Positions 1-7,879 of a DNA stretch of 64,000 bases are shown piece after piece (positions within the stretch are counted from its first letter, which is position 1; every line of letters begins with the position of its first letter). Where the stretch lies: contig NZ_NPJI01000082.1 of the NCBI RefSeq assembly GCF_002251435.1, positions 62,001 to 126,000 of the forward strand, given 5' to 3'. Source of the stretch: Prevotella sp. P2-180. Lineage in GTDB: Bacteria > Bacteroidota > Bacteroidia > Bacteroidales > Bacteroidaceae. Both the position numbers and the translations under genes were made by a program. The notes below the pieces were generated by a model that had not been told where the DNA came from, did not search any database, and saw nothing but the letters and a program-made list of their open reading frames with translations.

Positions 1-450
1 GCTCTCGTAGGCATAGCCGTTAGCCATGATTTCCTTTACGAGTTCCTCTTGCTCGATGATATGTCCTGTGGCATGAGGTTCAATGCTTGGCGGCAGGACA
101 TTGAGCGCCTTCATGGCGTCGTGATAGCGATTAGTGTAGTACTGTGCTATCTCCATTGGCTCAAGCTGCTCGAGCCGTGCCTTCTTCTCTATTTTGTCGT
201 CACCTTCGTCGGCATCGTGCTCAAGGTGGCCCACATCGGTGATGTTACGGACGTAACGAACCTTATATCCGAGATGTTTCAGATAGCGGAAAAGGATGTC
301 GAAGGTGATGGCTGGACGTGCATGGCCAAGATGCGGGTCGCCATATACGGTTGGTCCACAAACATACATGCCTACATTAGGAGCATTCAGCGGTTTGAAG
401 AGCTGCTTAGTGCGGGTAAGTGTATTATAAATCAGCAAATTTTGTTCCAT
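1..450 (-). CDS. cysS: Cysteinyl-tRNA synthetase, N-terminal part (runs off the left edge)
   Basis: Charges tRNA-Cys with cysteine in the cytoplasm. The reverse strand from the ATG at 450 is open for 150 codons to the window edge. It reads [18 protein letters not shown] and then [17 protein letters not shown] at about residues 30-46. This holds the first zinc-ligand cysteine (Cys31) and the class I HIGH-type motif (HLGH, residues 40-43). A further stretch, [18 protein letters not shown], is also typical of CysRS. A TAACTTTG promoter box lies 31 bp upstream of the start. The catalytic KMSKS region and anticodon domain lie outside the window. It is followed (on the other side, with its own transcription) by the 3' end of the efflux operon. 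Family assignment is secure; only the fragment can be judged. Confidence 0.95.
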   Translation of the reverse strand, partial: MEQNLLIYNTLTRTKQLFKPLNAPNVGMYVCGPTVYGDPHLGHARPAITFDILFRYLKHLGYKVRYVRNITDVGHLEHDADEGDDKIEKKARLEQLEPMEIAQYYTNRYHDAMKALNVLPPSIEPHATGHIIEQEELVKEIMANGYAYES

Positions 451-480
451 AATAGTATATATTTAAACGGTTTCAGCGTG

Positions 481-488
481 CAAAGTTA
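481..488 (-). promoter_or_regulatory. -7 promoter element for cysS
   Basis: CAAAGTTA on the plus strand reads TAACTTTG on the minus strand, matching the Bacteroidetes sigma-ABfr -7 consensus TAnnTTTG. It lies 31 bp before the cysS start codon. Confidence 0.6.
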
Positions 489-575
489 AAATAAATTGCT
501 GACAATACAAAATAATTCGCTCTCTTTTTCACATTTTTGAGGAGAGAGGAGAGGGAAAGAGGAGGGAGATATCAA

Positions 576-2264
576 TTATTCTCCTCTCCACGACGGCGGA
601 GTCAAAGTCTTTGACATAAACCATTCCTTTGTGTCGCGGCTGATGTCGCGTTTTGGCCAGGGCACAACAACAACTATCAAAGCACAAACGAGACAGGCAT
701 AGATGGTCCAACCAGACATTTCCTTTATTGCTGTAATAGTGGCTTGCACCTGCACTTTTCCCTTCGTGGAGATAGATGCCATTTGCTGGGCCTCGGTCTC
801 ACTCTTTCCCTGATACATCATCCCACGGGCAGCCTGGTCGTAATTAGCCGCAATTGTCTGATTCATACGGTCATACTCCTGAGCATAACGGGTGATATAA
901 TGCTGCTGGCGATGCTGGAACACGTTGGTATAGATAGCAGAACCAATGCCTGGTGCTATTATCATACGCACAGTGAGCATGATACATACCCAAGTTGACA
1001 TCAAACGGTATGGCATGCGCTGGTTGGCATATACTGCCGTCAGCGAGTAAAGCAACATCATGCCCGTGGCACGTATAATGACAGGCCACTTCATACGTTC
1101 GTACATACCATCGGTCTGCACCTCGAAATACATATACAAGGCAGAAAGGCCAATAAAAACGAATCCCATGGAAAACAGCCACTTCAGATGTATGTGCTTG
1201 GCACTGGCAATGATGGCGGCCACCAATCCGAGGAAATAGCCCACGAGGGTCCAGTTGCCCAATTCGGCAATCTGCAGGTTGTCGCACTTCATTCCCACTC
1301 CAACAAAAATATTTACAAACATCTGGCTTGAGTTGAGTATCATCAAGCCGAGAAAGAGCAGAATGCCTCCCTGTATGCTACGCCACTTCAGTGCCTCAAG
1401 CACGAAATACGGCGACTGGCGTGTCTTCTCTAAATAGACAAACAAAATGGTTGAGACGATGCAGATAACCGTAGACCAGCGTATGGTCGGGTCGTCATAC
1501 CAGTCAAGCGTCTTTCCATATACCATTATATATATAAAAGAACAGCACATGGCAGAGAACACCACAACATTGCCGAACTTGGAAAACGACAGCGGCGGAT
1601 GTTTCGTTGGATAAGGATTGAAAGGCATTGCCACAAGTGTGACGAGCACTGCAACCAGCATAGATGCCATCATGACGTAATAGACATACTGCCACTCATA
1701 ATAATAGGCAAACCATGCCGTAAGCCATGTTCCTATCTGTCCGAGCACCATGAAGAAGAAATAGATGGTGGGCATGGAGGTGGTCTTCTCGGTGTCGAGT
1801 TTGTCCCAATCCTCCTCTTTTAGAGGCTCATTACCTGCCGTGAGGTTGTTGGTGGCCTCAATATGGAATCCGTACTTTATAAGTGTGAACAAAGTGGTCA
1901 TGAGCAGCGTCTGACGCACAAAACCCATAATCAAGCTGCACAGTCCGAGCACAAACACACTTTCAGTGCGTGCGCATACGTAGCTTAAAACAATAAGGAT
2001 GGGAAATCCGATGAGACTCATCAGTTTTTGGCGTCTAAGGCACACCACGGTATAAAAGAACGGCGAGAAAGCCGCCATTCCCACCGAGGTGACAAATCCC
2101 ACAAACGATATATGTTCAGACTGTATGCCCAGCCCACCGACCATCTCACTGCTGTTTGCCGAATAGACTCCACTGACGGTCATGATAGGTATGAAAAGCA
2201 AAATCAGAAAGATTATTCCGAGAGGCTTGGGCACCCAGTCATAGAACGGGAAATTCTTGTTCAT
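576..2264 (-). CDS. MFS drug efflux permease, EmrB/DHA2-like inner membrane protein
   Basis: 562-residue polytopic inner-membrane protein with many hydrophobic segments, starting with LGIIFLILLFIPIMTV near residues 15-30. The size and spread suggest the 14-helix DHA2 type, which exports drugs or other amphiphiles by proton antiport. It is the third gene of a minus-strand operon after a TolC-family channel and an HlyD-family adaptor, with 4 bp between the adaptor stop and this ATG. That order and spacing are what a complete tripartite efflux pump would show. A long loop around residues 140-165 is charged and cytoplasmic or periplasmic. The substrate cannot be told from sequence. The first methionine (MNKNFPFYDW) is kept because it lies right behind the upstream gene. 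Confidence 0.85.
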   Translation of the reverse strand: MNKNFPFYDWVPKPLGIIFLILLFIPIMTVSGVYSANSSEMVGGLGIQSEHISFVGFVTSVGMAAFSPFFYTVVCLRRQKLMSLIGFPILIVLSYVCARTESVFVLGLCSLIMGFVRQTLLMTTLFTLIKYGFHIEATNNLTAGNEPLKEEDWDKLDTEKTTSMPTIYFFFMVLGQIGTWLTAWFAYYYEWQYVYYVMMASMLVAVLVTLVAMPFNPYPTKHPPLSFSKFGNVVVFSAMCCSFIYIMVYGKTLDWYDDPTIRWSTVICIVSTILFVYLEKTRQSPYFVLEALKWRSIQGGILLFLGLMILNSSQMFVNIFVGVGMKCDNLQIAELGNWTLVGYFLGLVAAIIASAKHIHLKWLFSMGFVFIGLSALYMYFEVQTDGMYERMKWPVIIRATGMMLLYSLTAVYANQRMPYRLMSTWVCIMLTVRMIIAPGIGSAIYTNVFQHRQQHYITRYAQEYDRMNQTIAANYDQAARGMMYQGKSETEAQQMASISTKGKVQVQATITAIKEMSGWTIYACLVCALIVVVVPWPKRDISRDTKEWFMSKTLTPPSWRGE

Positions 2265-2268
2265 ATTA

Positions 2269-3354
2269 TTATCTTCTCTCCGCTTTCACAACCACCATCA
2301 TGCCCGCAGCCAGACGGTCGTTGTCTTCCTTTGACAGATTGACAAAATCAATGCGTACCGGCACACGTTGCTGTATTTTCACAAAGTTGCCTGCTGAGTT
2401 GTCGGTAGGCACGAGAGAATATTTTGATCCGGTGGCACCGGAAATGGCAGTCACCTTACCCTCAAACACTTTGTCGCTCAAAGCGTCAACAGTCATGCGC
2501 ACCTTCTGACCCACGTAGAGATTCTCCACCTGAGTCTCCTTATAGTTTGCGACAACCCACTTCTGCGACTCTGGCAGTATGTAGGTAATGGTTTGTCCGG
2601 CATTGATGTACTGTCCTTCCTCAAGAGAGCGGCGTCCGAGTTTTCCGTCACACGGAGCAGTCACCACGCAATAAGAAAGGTTGAGCTTTGCCATTTCCAA
2701 CGCGGCGGTTGCCCTTTCTATGGCCGCCTCCGTATTTGCAATACGGTTGCTCACCTCGTTAACTCCCGAATAAGCAGCCTTCTGCTGTCTGCGTGTGGCG
2801 TCGAGTTTCTTTTTCGTAGCAGCATATTCCGTCTCTATCTGTTCAAGCTGAATGGGAGTGGCAGCATTGCGCTCCACGAGATTCTGATAGCGCTGACGGT
2901 CTTTCTCGAGTTTAGAAAGGCGTATCTCTATCTCAGCTATCGATGCCTCATACACGTCGGCCGACTTTTCTGTAGTCTGCTTAGTGACTCCCATTACCGC
3001 CTTGCCAGCCATAGCGTCCTTAAGGGCGGCCTCTGCCTCCATCACCCGTATGCGATATTCGCTATCGTCGAGCACAAGTAGCGTATCTCCTTTTTTAACG
3101 CTCTGATGTTCAGTAAAATATATTTTCTTTATATATCCTGTGGCACGCAGGTTGACAGGTGAGAGATACTGTTCTATTTGTGCATCATTGCTGGTCTCGT
3201 TGTTTTTGAAATCGAGAAACATGAATACCACCTCTATTAAACCCCATACGAGCACAGCCACACCTATGAGGCTTACAATCATTTGTCTTGCACGTTGCTT
3301 TTTCAGTTTCTTAGCCTTCTCTTCGGCTGTCATCTGCTTTTCTTTATCTTCCAT
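2269..3354 (-). CDS. HlyD/EmrA-family periplasmic adaptor of efflux pump
   Basis: 361 residues. An N-terminal cytoplasmic lysine-rich stretch is followed by one transmembrane helix (MIVSLIGVAVLVWGLIEVVF, about residues 25-45). Then come a lipoyl/biotinyl-like half motif, a long alpha-helical coiled coil (about residues 110-215, rich in E, K, Q and A), the second lipoyl half with the typical VTAPCDGKLGRRSLEEGQYI, and a beta-barrel domain. This is the membrane fusion protein layout. It should bridge the inner-membrane MFS permease encoded 4 bp downstream and the TolC channel encoded upstream. No substrate is implied. Confidence 0.9.
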   Translation of the reverse strand: MEDKEKQMTAEEKAKKLKKQRARQMIVSLIGVAVLVWGLIEVVFMFLDFKNNETSNDAQIEQYLSPVNLRATGYIKKIYFTEHQSVKKGDTLLVLDDSEYRIRVMEAEAALKDAMAGKAVMGVTKQTTEKSADVYEASIAEIEIRLSKLEKDRQRYQNLVERNAATPIQLEQIETEYAATKKKLDATRRQQKAAYSGVNEVSNRIANTEAAIERATAALEMAKLNLSYCVVTAPCDGKLGRRSLEEGQYINAGQTITYILPESQKWVVANYKETQVENLYVGQKVRMTVDALSDKVFEGKVTAISGATGSKYSLVPTDNSAGNFVKIQQRVPVRIDFVNLSKEDNDRLAAGMMVVVKAERR

Positions 3355-3408
3355 TGTTATGTGTATTAATTGTTTTTTATTCTCTTCCTTCTACCCTCTT
3401 CCCTCTTA

Positions 3409-4731
3409 TCATTCCGTTAACTTACCCAGTTGTCCGGTGAGTTTCAAGACGTTAAGGTTTGATATCTTGAAGTTATAATTGGCGGTGAGATAGTTGTTTT
3501 GTGCATCACTCATGCTCATTTCATCTTGCAGCACCTCCACCATCGAGACGATGCCTTCACGATAGCGGTCGACAGTCACACCATAGATGTCTTCGGCAAG
3601 CTGATAGTTCTCGCGTTGCTTGTTGAAGTTACGACGATTGTTGGCAAGGTCGTTAATTGCGTTTGCATACTGTGTCTGCATGTTTTTCAACAAGTTCTCG
3701 TACGACAGTTTTGCATTGTCGATGTCTGCCTGCGCCTTACGTATTTTCGACCGTTTTTCGAATCCGTCGAACACGGGGACACGTAGCGACAGACCAATGC
3801 CATTAGACTGGTACCAATGGTTTGACTCTCCGGAGTGGAACCAGTTTTTAAACTTGTCGGTATAGGCAGTATATGCCCAGTTGGCACTCAATGCCAATGT
3901 AGGAAGATAACCATCCTTGGCCAACTTCTTTTGTTGCTCGGCCAGCTGCAACTTTTTCTGCATAAGCTGGAATTCATAAAGGCTGGTATTTAGTCCAGAG
4001 AGCTCGGCCATCTTAATTTCGTTTACAGACATTTCCTCCGCAACGATATCTTTCTCAAACGGATAGTCGATAACATATTTCAGCATGTTATATTGCTCAG
4101 AAAGCATCGCCTTGGCATTGTCGAGTTGAACGGTGAAATTCTCAAGGCTGACATTCACTCTCTTTAGGTCTACCTCGAGCGCCATACCATTGTCGAAGAA
4201 AGCTTGCGCGATGTCTTTCAGTTCCGTGAGCCGTCTAATGTTGTCATTTACTAGGGATATCTGTTCTGTTGTGTTTTGAATCAGATAGTAAATCTTGCAA
4301 ATTTGCATTATCAAGTCTTCCTTGGCTTTTTCATAAGAAAGCTGGTTAAGGTTGTCAAGTGTCTTTGAGATTTCCAGTGCGGTGAGTGCGGTCTGGCTAT
4401 ACAAAGGCATCTGCAATGACAATGCCGCCGAAGAATTATACTGCAACGTTTTCGTCACGTTGTAGGTTTTGCCATAAGCCGTACCGTCGGTTACAGACAC
4501 AGGTGGGTCGAAGTTGTCGTTTAGCGATGCCGCGAAATTTATCTGCGGCAACAGTCTTGAACGGTTTTCGCTGATGTTGTGTTTACCTTTTACAATCTCT
4601 CCTCTAGCAACTTTCAGCGTCAAATTATTCTCAATGCCAATATCAAGGCATTGCTTAAGTGTAAGCTTCTCCTGAGCCTCTATAGCTTTAGGGAAAAGCA
4701 TTAAAGAAAATGTGAACAATAATAATTTCAT
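3409..4731 (-). CDS. TolC-family outer membrane efflux channel
   Basis: 440 residues with a cleavable signal peptide (MKLLLFTFSLMLFPKAIEA) and two copies of the outer-membrane-efflux-protein repeat, seen as long alternating coiled-coil stretches with QLSYEKAKEDLIMQI and NARANEY-like segments. TolC proteins form trimeric channels across the outer membrane and periplasm. It is the first gene of the operon: the HlyD adaptor starts 54 bp downstream and the MFS permease follows. A TACCTTTG promoter box sits at 4755-4762. No regulator gene is adjacent in the window. Confidence 0.9.
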   Translation of the reverse strand: MKLLLFTFSLMLFPKAIEAQEKLTLKQCLDIGIENNLTLKVARGEIVKGKHNISENRSRLLPQINFAASLNDNFDPPVSVTDGTAYGKTYNVTKTLQYNSSAALSLQMPLYSQTALTALEISKTLDNLNQLSYEKAKEDLIMQICKIYYLIQNTTEQISLVNDNIRRLTELKDIAQAFFDNGMALEVDLKRVNVSLENFTVQLDNAKAMLSEQYNMLKYVIDYPFEKDIVAEEMSVNEIKMAELSGLNTSLYEFQLMQKKLQLAEQQKKLAKDGYLPTLALSANWAYTAYTDKFKNWFHSGESNHWYQSNGIGLSLRVPVFDGFEKRSKIRKAQADIDNAKLSYENLLKNMQTQYANAINDLANNRRNFNKQRENYQLAEDIYGVTVDRYREGIVSMVEVLQDEMSMSDAQNNYLTANYNFKISNLNVLKLTGQLGKLTE

Positions 4732-4754
4732 ATCAATTTAAATAAATCGGGTGC

Positions 4755-4762
4755 AAAGGTAC
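4755..4762 (-). promoter_or_regulatory. -7 promoter element for the efflux operon
   Basis: Minus-strand TACCTTTG, a full match to TAnnTTTG, 24 bp before the start codon of the TolC-family gene. Confidence 0.65.
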
Positions 4763-4827
4763 TCATTTCTTTTTAGATACACATATTCATAAAAGGGAAC
4801 AAACTGTTCATATTTTCCTTTTGTGTA

Positions 4828-4880
4828 AGAGGGAAGAAGGAAGAGGGTAAAAGGTAGAAGGTAGAGGGTAGAAGGTAGAG
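4828..4880. repeat. Purine-rich imperfect tandem repeat (GGTAGAA/GGTAGAG)
   Basis: Consecutive 7-8 base units such as GGTAGAAGGTAGAGGGTAGA fill the space between the efflux operon promoter and the tRNA terminator. A pyrimidine version (CTTCCTTCTACCCTC) occurs at about 3385 between the TolC and HlyD genes. No coding potential. Confidence 0.6.
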
Positions 4881-4888
4881 GATACTCC

Positions 4889-4923
4889 AAAAAAAAACAC
4901 CCTGCAAGTTGATGCTTGCAGGG
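4889..4923 (-). terminator. Rho-independent terminator of tRNA-Leu
   Basis: CCCTGCAAG (4900-4908) pairs perfectly with CTTGCAGGG (4915-4923) across a 6-nt loop. On the minus strand it is followed by a run of nine U (plus-strand A at 4889-4897). It lies 19 bp downstream of the tRNA 3' end. Confidence 0.9.
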
Positions 4924-4941
4924 CGTTTGAAAATTTATAAG

Positions 4942-5023
4942 TACCCAGAGCCGGGGTCGAACCGGCACGGATTGCTCCACTGGTGTTTGAGACCAGCGCG
5001 TCTACCGATTCCGCCATCTGGGC
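4942..5023 (-). tRNA. tRNA-Leu (anticodon CAA)
   Basis: The reverse complement starts GCCCAGATGGCGGAATCGGT, contains the anticodon stem-loop CTGGT-CTCAAAC-ACCAG with anticodon CAA, and has the T arm CCGGTTCGACCCCGG. The acceptor stem is GCCCAGA/TCTGGGT with a G-U first pair. Length is about 82 nt with only a short variable arm for a class II tRNA. CCA is not encoded. It has its own promoter (TACCTTTG at 5035-5042) and terminator. Confidence 0.95.
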
Positions 5024-5034
5024 TTTTCTGCGTG

Positions 5035-5042
5035 CAAAGGTA
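5035..5042 (-). promoter_or_regulatory. -7 promoter element for tRNA-Leu
   Basis: Minus-strand TACCTTTG ending 12 bp upstream of the mature tRNA 5' end, so the primary transcript would have a very short leader. Confidence 0.65.
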
Positions 5043-5162
5043 CACATAATTTTGTTAACTGGCAAATTTTTCAGCTAAAAAAATTAAAAATATTACTATT
5101 ATTCAATATTTATATGTAATTTAGTGGGCGAAAACGTCAAACCCATAAATATAATATGTAAT

Positions 5163-6254
5163 ATGAGCCTAAAAAACTATTGTATTATACTTGCAGGAGG
5201 AAAGGGTCGCAGGTTGTGGCCCTGTAGCCGAGACAATCATCCAAAGCAGTTTATTGACTTTTTTGGATTTGGCAGGACTCAGCTTCAAGCCACCTACGAT
5301 CGTTTTGTCAAAATAATGCCAAAAGAGAATATCTTCATCACTACCAACACAGAATATGCATCGCTTGTAAAAGAACAACTGCCACAAGTATGCGATGAGA
5401 ACATTGTTGTGGAACCTGTAAATAGAAACACGGCTCCCAGTGTGGCATGGGGAATGCTGAAGATTGCGAGCAAGGATAAAGACGCACGCGTCATAGTGTC
5501 GCCTTCAGACCTTTTTGTTCTCAACGAGCAGGCTTTTGCCGACAATGTAAATGAAGCCTTGGAACTCGTGGGACAGCACAATGTATATATCACCATGGGT
5601 GTGAAACCCACACGTCCAGAGCCTGGATACGGCTATATCCAGTTAGGCGACCCGACAATGACCAAGGGTGTTTACCACGTGCGTTCGTTTACAGAAAAGC
5701 CTGAGCGTGACTTTGCCCAAGTGTTTGTAGACAGTGGCGAGTTTTACTGGAACACTGGCATCTTCCTTTCAAACATCAGCACCTTCATAGAAAGTTGCGA
5801 AAAGCTGTTTGTTGAGCTAACGTCGCTTATAAAGGAAAAAATCAGTCCTGAAGAGGTCACCATACCCAATCTTCTCTCGTTTCTTGAAAAATACTACTCT
5901 TCATTTCCTAATCTGTCGATTGACTATGGCGTGCTCGAACGTCTCGACAACGTATGCGTAATGAAGTGCTACTTCGGATGGGCGGATCTCGGCACATGGC
6001 ATTCCATATATGAATGTCTGCGACGCGACGATACCGACAATGTTGTGATTGACTCAACAGTGATAATGGAAAACAGCAAAAACAATGTAGTGAAACTACC
6101 CAAGGACAAATTGGCCGTAATAAACGGTCTTGAAGGCTTTATTGTGGCAGAGCACGACAACGTGTTGCTGATATGCAAAAAGGGCGACACCTCTGGACTT
6201 ATGAGAAAATATGTGAACGAAGTTCAGATGAAGTTTGGAGACAAGTATATCTAG
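5163..6254 (+). CDS. manC: Mannose-1-phosphate guanylyltransferase
   Basis: Makes GDP-mannose from GTP and mannose-1-phosphate, the donor for mannosylated glycans and the precursor of GDP-fucose. The protein begins MSLKNYCIILAGGKGRRLWP, with the nucleotide-binding GGKGRRLWP signature at residues 12-20 followed by SRDNHPKQF. Later it has VSPSDLFV, FTEKPERD, YWNTGIF and GWADLGTWHS. At about 363 residues it is the short form without a fused phosphomannose isomerase domain. The reading frame could extend upstream to 5124, but the 13 extra residues resemble no ManC N-terminus, so the internal ATG at 5163 is preferred. It is read divergently from the tRNA and 73 bp upstream of the HIT gene. Confidence 0.92.
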   Translation: MSLKNYCIILAGGKGRRLWPCSRDNHPKQFIDFFGFGRTQLQATYDRFVKIMPKENIFITTNTEYASLVKEQLPQVCDENIVVEPVNRNTAPSVAWGMLKIASKDKDARVIVSPSDLFVLNEQAFADNVNEALELVGQHNVYITMGVKPTRPEPGYGYIQLGDPTMTKGVYHVRSFTEKPERDFAQVFVDSGEFYWNTGIFLSNISTFIESCEKLFVELTSLIKEKISPEEVTIPNLLSFLEKYYSSFPNLSIDYGVLERLDNVCVMKCYFGWADLGTWHSIYECLRRDDTDNVVIDSTVIMENSKNNVVKLPKDKLAVINGLEGFIVAEHDNVLLICKKGDTSGLMRKYVNEVQMKFGDKYI

Positions 6255-6327
6255 CTCTTCTTTTGCAAAAAGTAGCGGAACGAAGATAAAAGGAGATAAT
6301 AGACATAACATTAAAAAGAATAACATA

Positions 6328-6717
6328 ATGGACATTTTTTCAAAAATCGCAGCTGGTGAGATACCAAGCTACAAATGTGCGGAGAGTGAAAAATTCTACG
6401 CATTCCTCGACATCAACCCTGTGGCAAAGGGCCACACATTAGTAATACCACGCCGCGAAGTGGACTATATATTCGACATGGACGACGAGGAGATAGCAGA
6501 ATATCAGGTGTTTGCAAAGAAGGTGGCAATGGCACTGAAAAAGGCTTTTCCATGCCGAAAGGTGGCTCAGGTGGTACTTGGTTTGGAAGTTCCCCATGCC
6601 CACATTCATCTCATTCCTATGAATTCAGAAGCTGACGTGGATTTCCGTAAGGACAAGCTCAAGTTCACAGAGGATGAGTTTAATCAGATTGCCGAAGCAA
6701 TAAGAAACAATTTATAA
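6328..6717 (+). CDS. HIT-family nucleotide hydrolase/transferase
   Basis: About 129 residues starting MDIFSKIAAGEIPSYKCAES, the usual N-terminus of the HINT/HIT branch. The histidine triad VPHAHIHLIPM near residues 90-100 is intact (H-x-H-x-H). HIT proteins hydrolyse AMP-linked or dinucleoside polyphosphate substrates; the physiological substrate in Bacteroidetes is not settled. The frame extends upstream to 6235, overlapping the end of manC, but that stretch is low-complexity Ser/Lys and is probably not translated. It converges with greA, with a long inverted repeat in between. Confidence 0.9.
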   Translation: MDIFSKIAAGEIPSYKCAESEKFYAFLDINPVAKGHTLVIPRREVDYIFDMDDEEIAEYQVFAKKVAMALKKAFPCRKVAQVVLGLEVPHAHIHLIPMNSEADVDFRKDKLKFTEDEFNQIAEAIRNNL

Positions 6718-6718
6718 A

Positions 6719-6803
6719 GAAGAGTGAAAAAATAAAGAGTGAAGAATAAGACAAACGCAGATTATGCACAACTTATTCTTCATTCTTCATTTTTATACTC
6801 TTC
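6719..6803. terminator. Long AT-rich inverted repeat between convergent genes
   Basis: Left arm 6719-6750 (GAAGAGTGAAAAAATAAAGA...) and right arm 6772-6803 are near-perfect reverse complements over about 32 bases, with a 21-nt loop. Position between the HIT and greA stop codons and U-rich flanks on both strands suggest a bidirectional terminator. Confidence 0.7.
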
Positions 6804-6812
6804 ATTTTGGGA

Positions 6813-7283
6813 CTATTGAGCAATAGATATGTTATCTATTCTGATCTTTATCACTCCACGCGGTATTTTTATCTCAACTTCATCACCCACCTTTTTTCCC
6901 AACAATCCTTGTGCAATGGGGGTTTTGATAGAGATTTTTCCTTGACGTAAGTCTGCTTCGTTTTCACTTACAATGGTATAAGACATCTTTGCCTTTGTAG
7001 CAAGATTAGTCATCTCCACCTTTGTAAGTATCTGTACTATATCAGCGCTCAAGCGAGATGTGTCAACAATCTTTGCCTCGCTGATAGCAAGTTTGAGTTT
7101 GTTGATTTTATCTTCTAAATGTGCCTGTGCCTCTTTGGCGGCATCATACTCGGAATTTTCACTGAGGTCGCCCTTATCACGGGCTTCTGCTATAGCTGCT
7201 GACGCTTTAGGACGCTCAATACTTTCCAAACGTTTTAGTTCGGCCACCATGTTATCGTAGCCTTCTTGCGACATATAAGCCAT
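6813..7283 (-). CDS. greA: Transcription elongation factor GreA
   Basis: 156 residues, the normal GreA length. The N-terminal coiled coil includes the acidic tip DKGDLSENSEYDAAKEAQ (about residues 36-53), whose Asp and Glu insert into the RNA polymerase secondary channel to trigger transcript cleavage. The C-terminal FKBP-like domain has the IAQGLLGKKVGDEVEI motif (about 122-138). It rescues backtracked RNA polymerase. A hairpin with a U run lies in its upstream region (7342-7379), either ending a separate small RNA or acting as an attenuator. Confidence 0.95.
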   Translation of the reverse strand: MAYMSQEGYDNMVAELKRLESIERPKASAAIAEARDKGDLSENSEYDAAKEAQAHLEDKINKLKLAISEAKIVDTSRLSADIVQILTKVEMTNLATKAKMSYTIVSENEADLRQGKISIKTPIAQGLLGKKVGDEVEIKIPRGVIKIRIDNISIAQ

Positions 7284-7339
7284 AATAATTGTAATAATTT
7301 AAGGGTTAAACAAATTTCGTATTGTTAGTTGGGCAAAGA

Positions 7340-7411
7340 CGAAAAAAAACAGAATTCCGACATCCTTTAATGTCGGAATCCCACATAGTTTTATAATCAT
7401 CTTACCATTTC
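7340..7411 (-). ncRNA. Possible ~70-nt small RNA or greA leader attenuator
   Basis: The interval starts just after a minus-strand TACCTTTG box (7417-7424) and ends at the hairpin plus eight U at 7342-7379. There is no convincing ORF. It could be a free short RNA, or a 5' leader whose terminator tunes greA expression. Confidence 0.4.
7342..7379 (-). terminator. Strong intrinsic terminator upstream of greA
   Basis: ATTCCGACAT (7354-7363) pairs perfectly with ATGTCGGAAT (7370-7379) over a 6-nt loop. On the minus strand the hairpin is followed by eight U (plus-strand A, 7342-7349). It sits between a TACCTTTG promoter at 7417-7424 and the greA start at 7283. Confidence 0.8.
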
Positions 7412-7416
7412 TGCTG

Positions 7417-7424
7417 CAAAGGTA
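7417..7424 (-). promoter_or_regulatory. -7 promoter element upstream of greA
   Basis: Minus-strand TACCTTTG, full consensus. Predicted transcription start near 7410. Confidence 0.55.
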
Positions 7425-7456
7425 AGTATATTTTTTGAAACCACCAAATATTTTCG

Positions 7457-7716
7457 CATAAAAAACAATACGACCTGACAACGTCGCCGCTGCCAGGCCA
7501 TATTGAGATACAAATTCTTGTGCAAATCAATAGTCTCACGACTCTATTTTTGCGTTACCTAAAATACTAACCTATTACCTAACTAAAAACTAAATAACTA
7601 ACCTATCAAACGAAACAAATCAATCTTATTACCTAAATAACCTCTATAACTAAAAATCAAATTAATTTCCTGAACAATTCTTTACCTTGTAGGCTTTATT
7701 ACCTATTTGTCTTTTG
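7457..7716 (-). ncRNA. Candidate ~260-nt non-coding RNA
   Basis: A minus-strand TACCTTTG box at 7723-7730 is followed by about 260 nt with no credible ORF. The interval ends in a strong intrinsic terminator: 15-bp stem 7466-7480/7491-7505 (three G-U pairs), 10-nt loop, and six U in a row. The body is AT-rich and repeats the element AGGTAA/AGGTTA about eight times on the minus strand (for example at 7555-7580, 7594-7605, 7626-7645 and 7697-7704). I do not recognise a known family such as 6S, tmRNA or RNase P. Confidence 0.5.
7466..7505 (-). terminator. Intrinsic terminator of the candidate ncRNA
   Basis: CAATATGGCCTGGCA pairs with TGTCAGGTCGTATTG (minus-strand reading) over 15 positions with three G-U wobbles, followed by TTTTTT (plus-strand A, about 7460-7465). 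Confidence 0.8.
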
Positions 7717-7722
7717 ACGATG

Positions 7723-7730
7723 CAAAGGTA
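7723..7730 (-). promoter_or_regulatory. -7 promoter element of the candidate ncRNA
   Basis: Minus-strand TACCTTTG, full consensus. No gene follows within 430 bp on this strand (greA is beyond two terminators). Confidence 0.55.
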
Positions 7731-7879
7731 CGACGTTTTTCTATAAGTCGTATCATTTACCCATCGATTTTTGATTTTTTTCTGATATATTTTGATACAT
7801 ATCAATATGTTGTGTTCGCACACAATCGTATCATCTGTGCGCATTCCTGTACCCACATTTTTCCTTAAAGCACTTTAAA

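Noticed and set aside
49..489. 146-codon plus-strand frame
   Set aside because: Lies opposite the clear cysS coding sequence; no family features.
7299..7481. 60-codon minus frame upstream of greA
   Set aside because: Runs through a terminator hairpin and its U run; low-complexity end.
7662..7856. 64-codon minus frame in the greA-PAP2 gap
   Set aside because: It spans the -7 box of the candidate ncRNA, is Lys/Ile-rich from AT content only, and has no family features.
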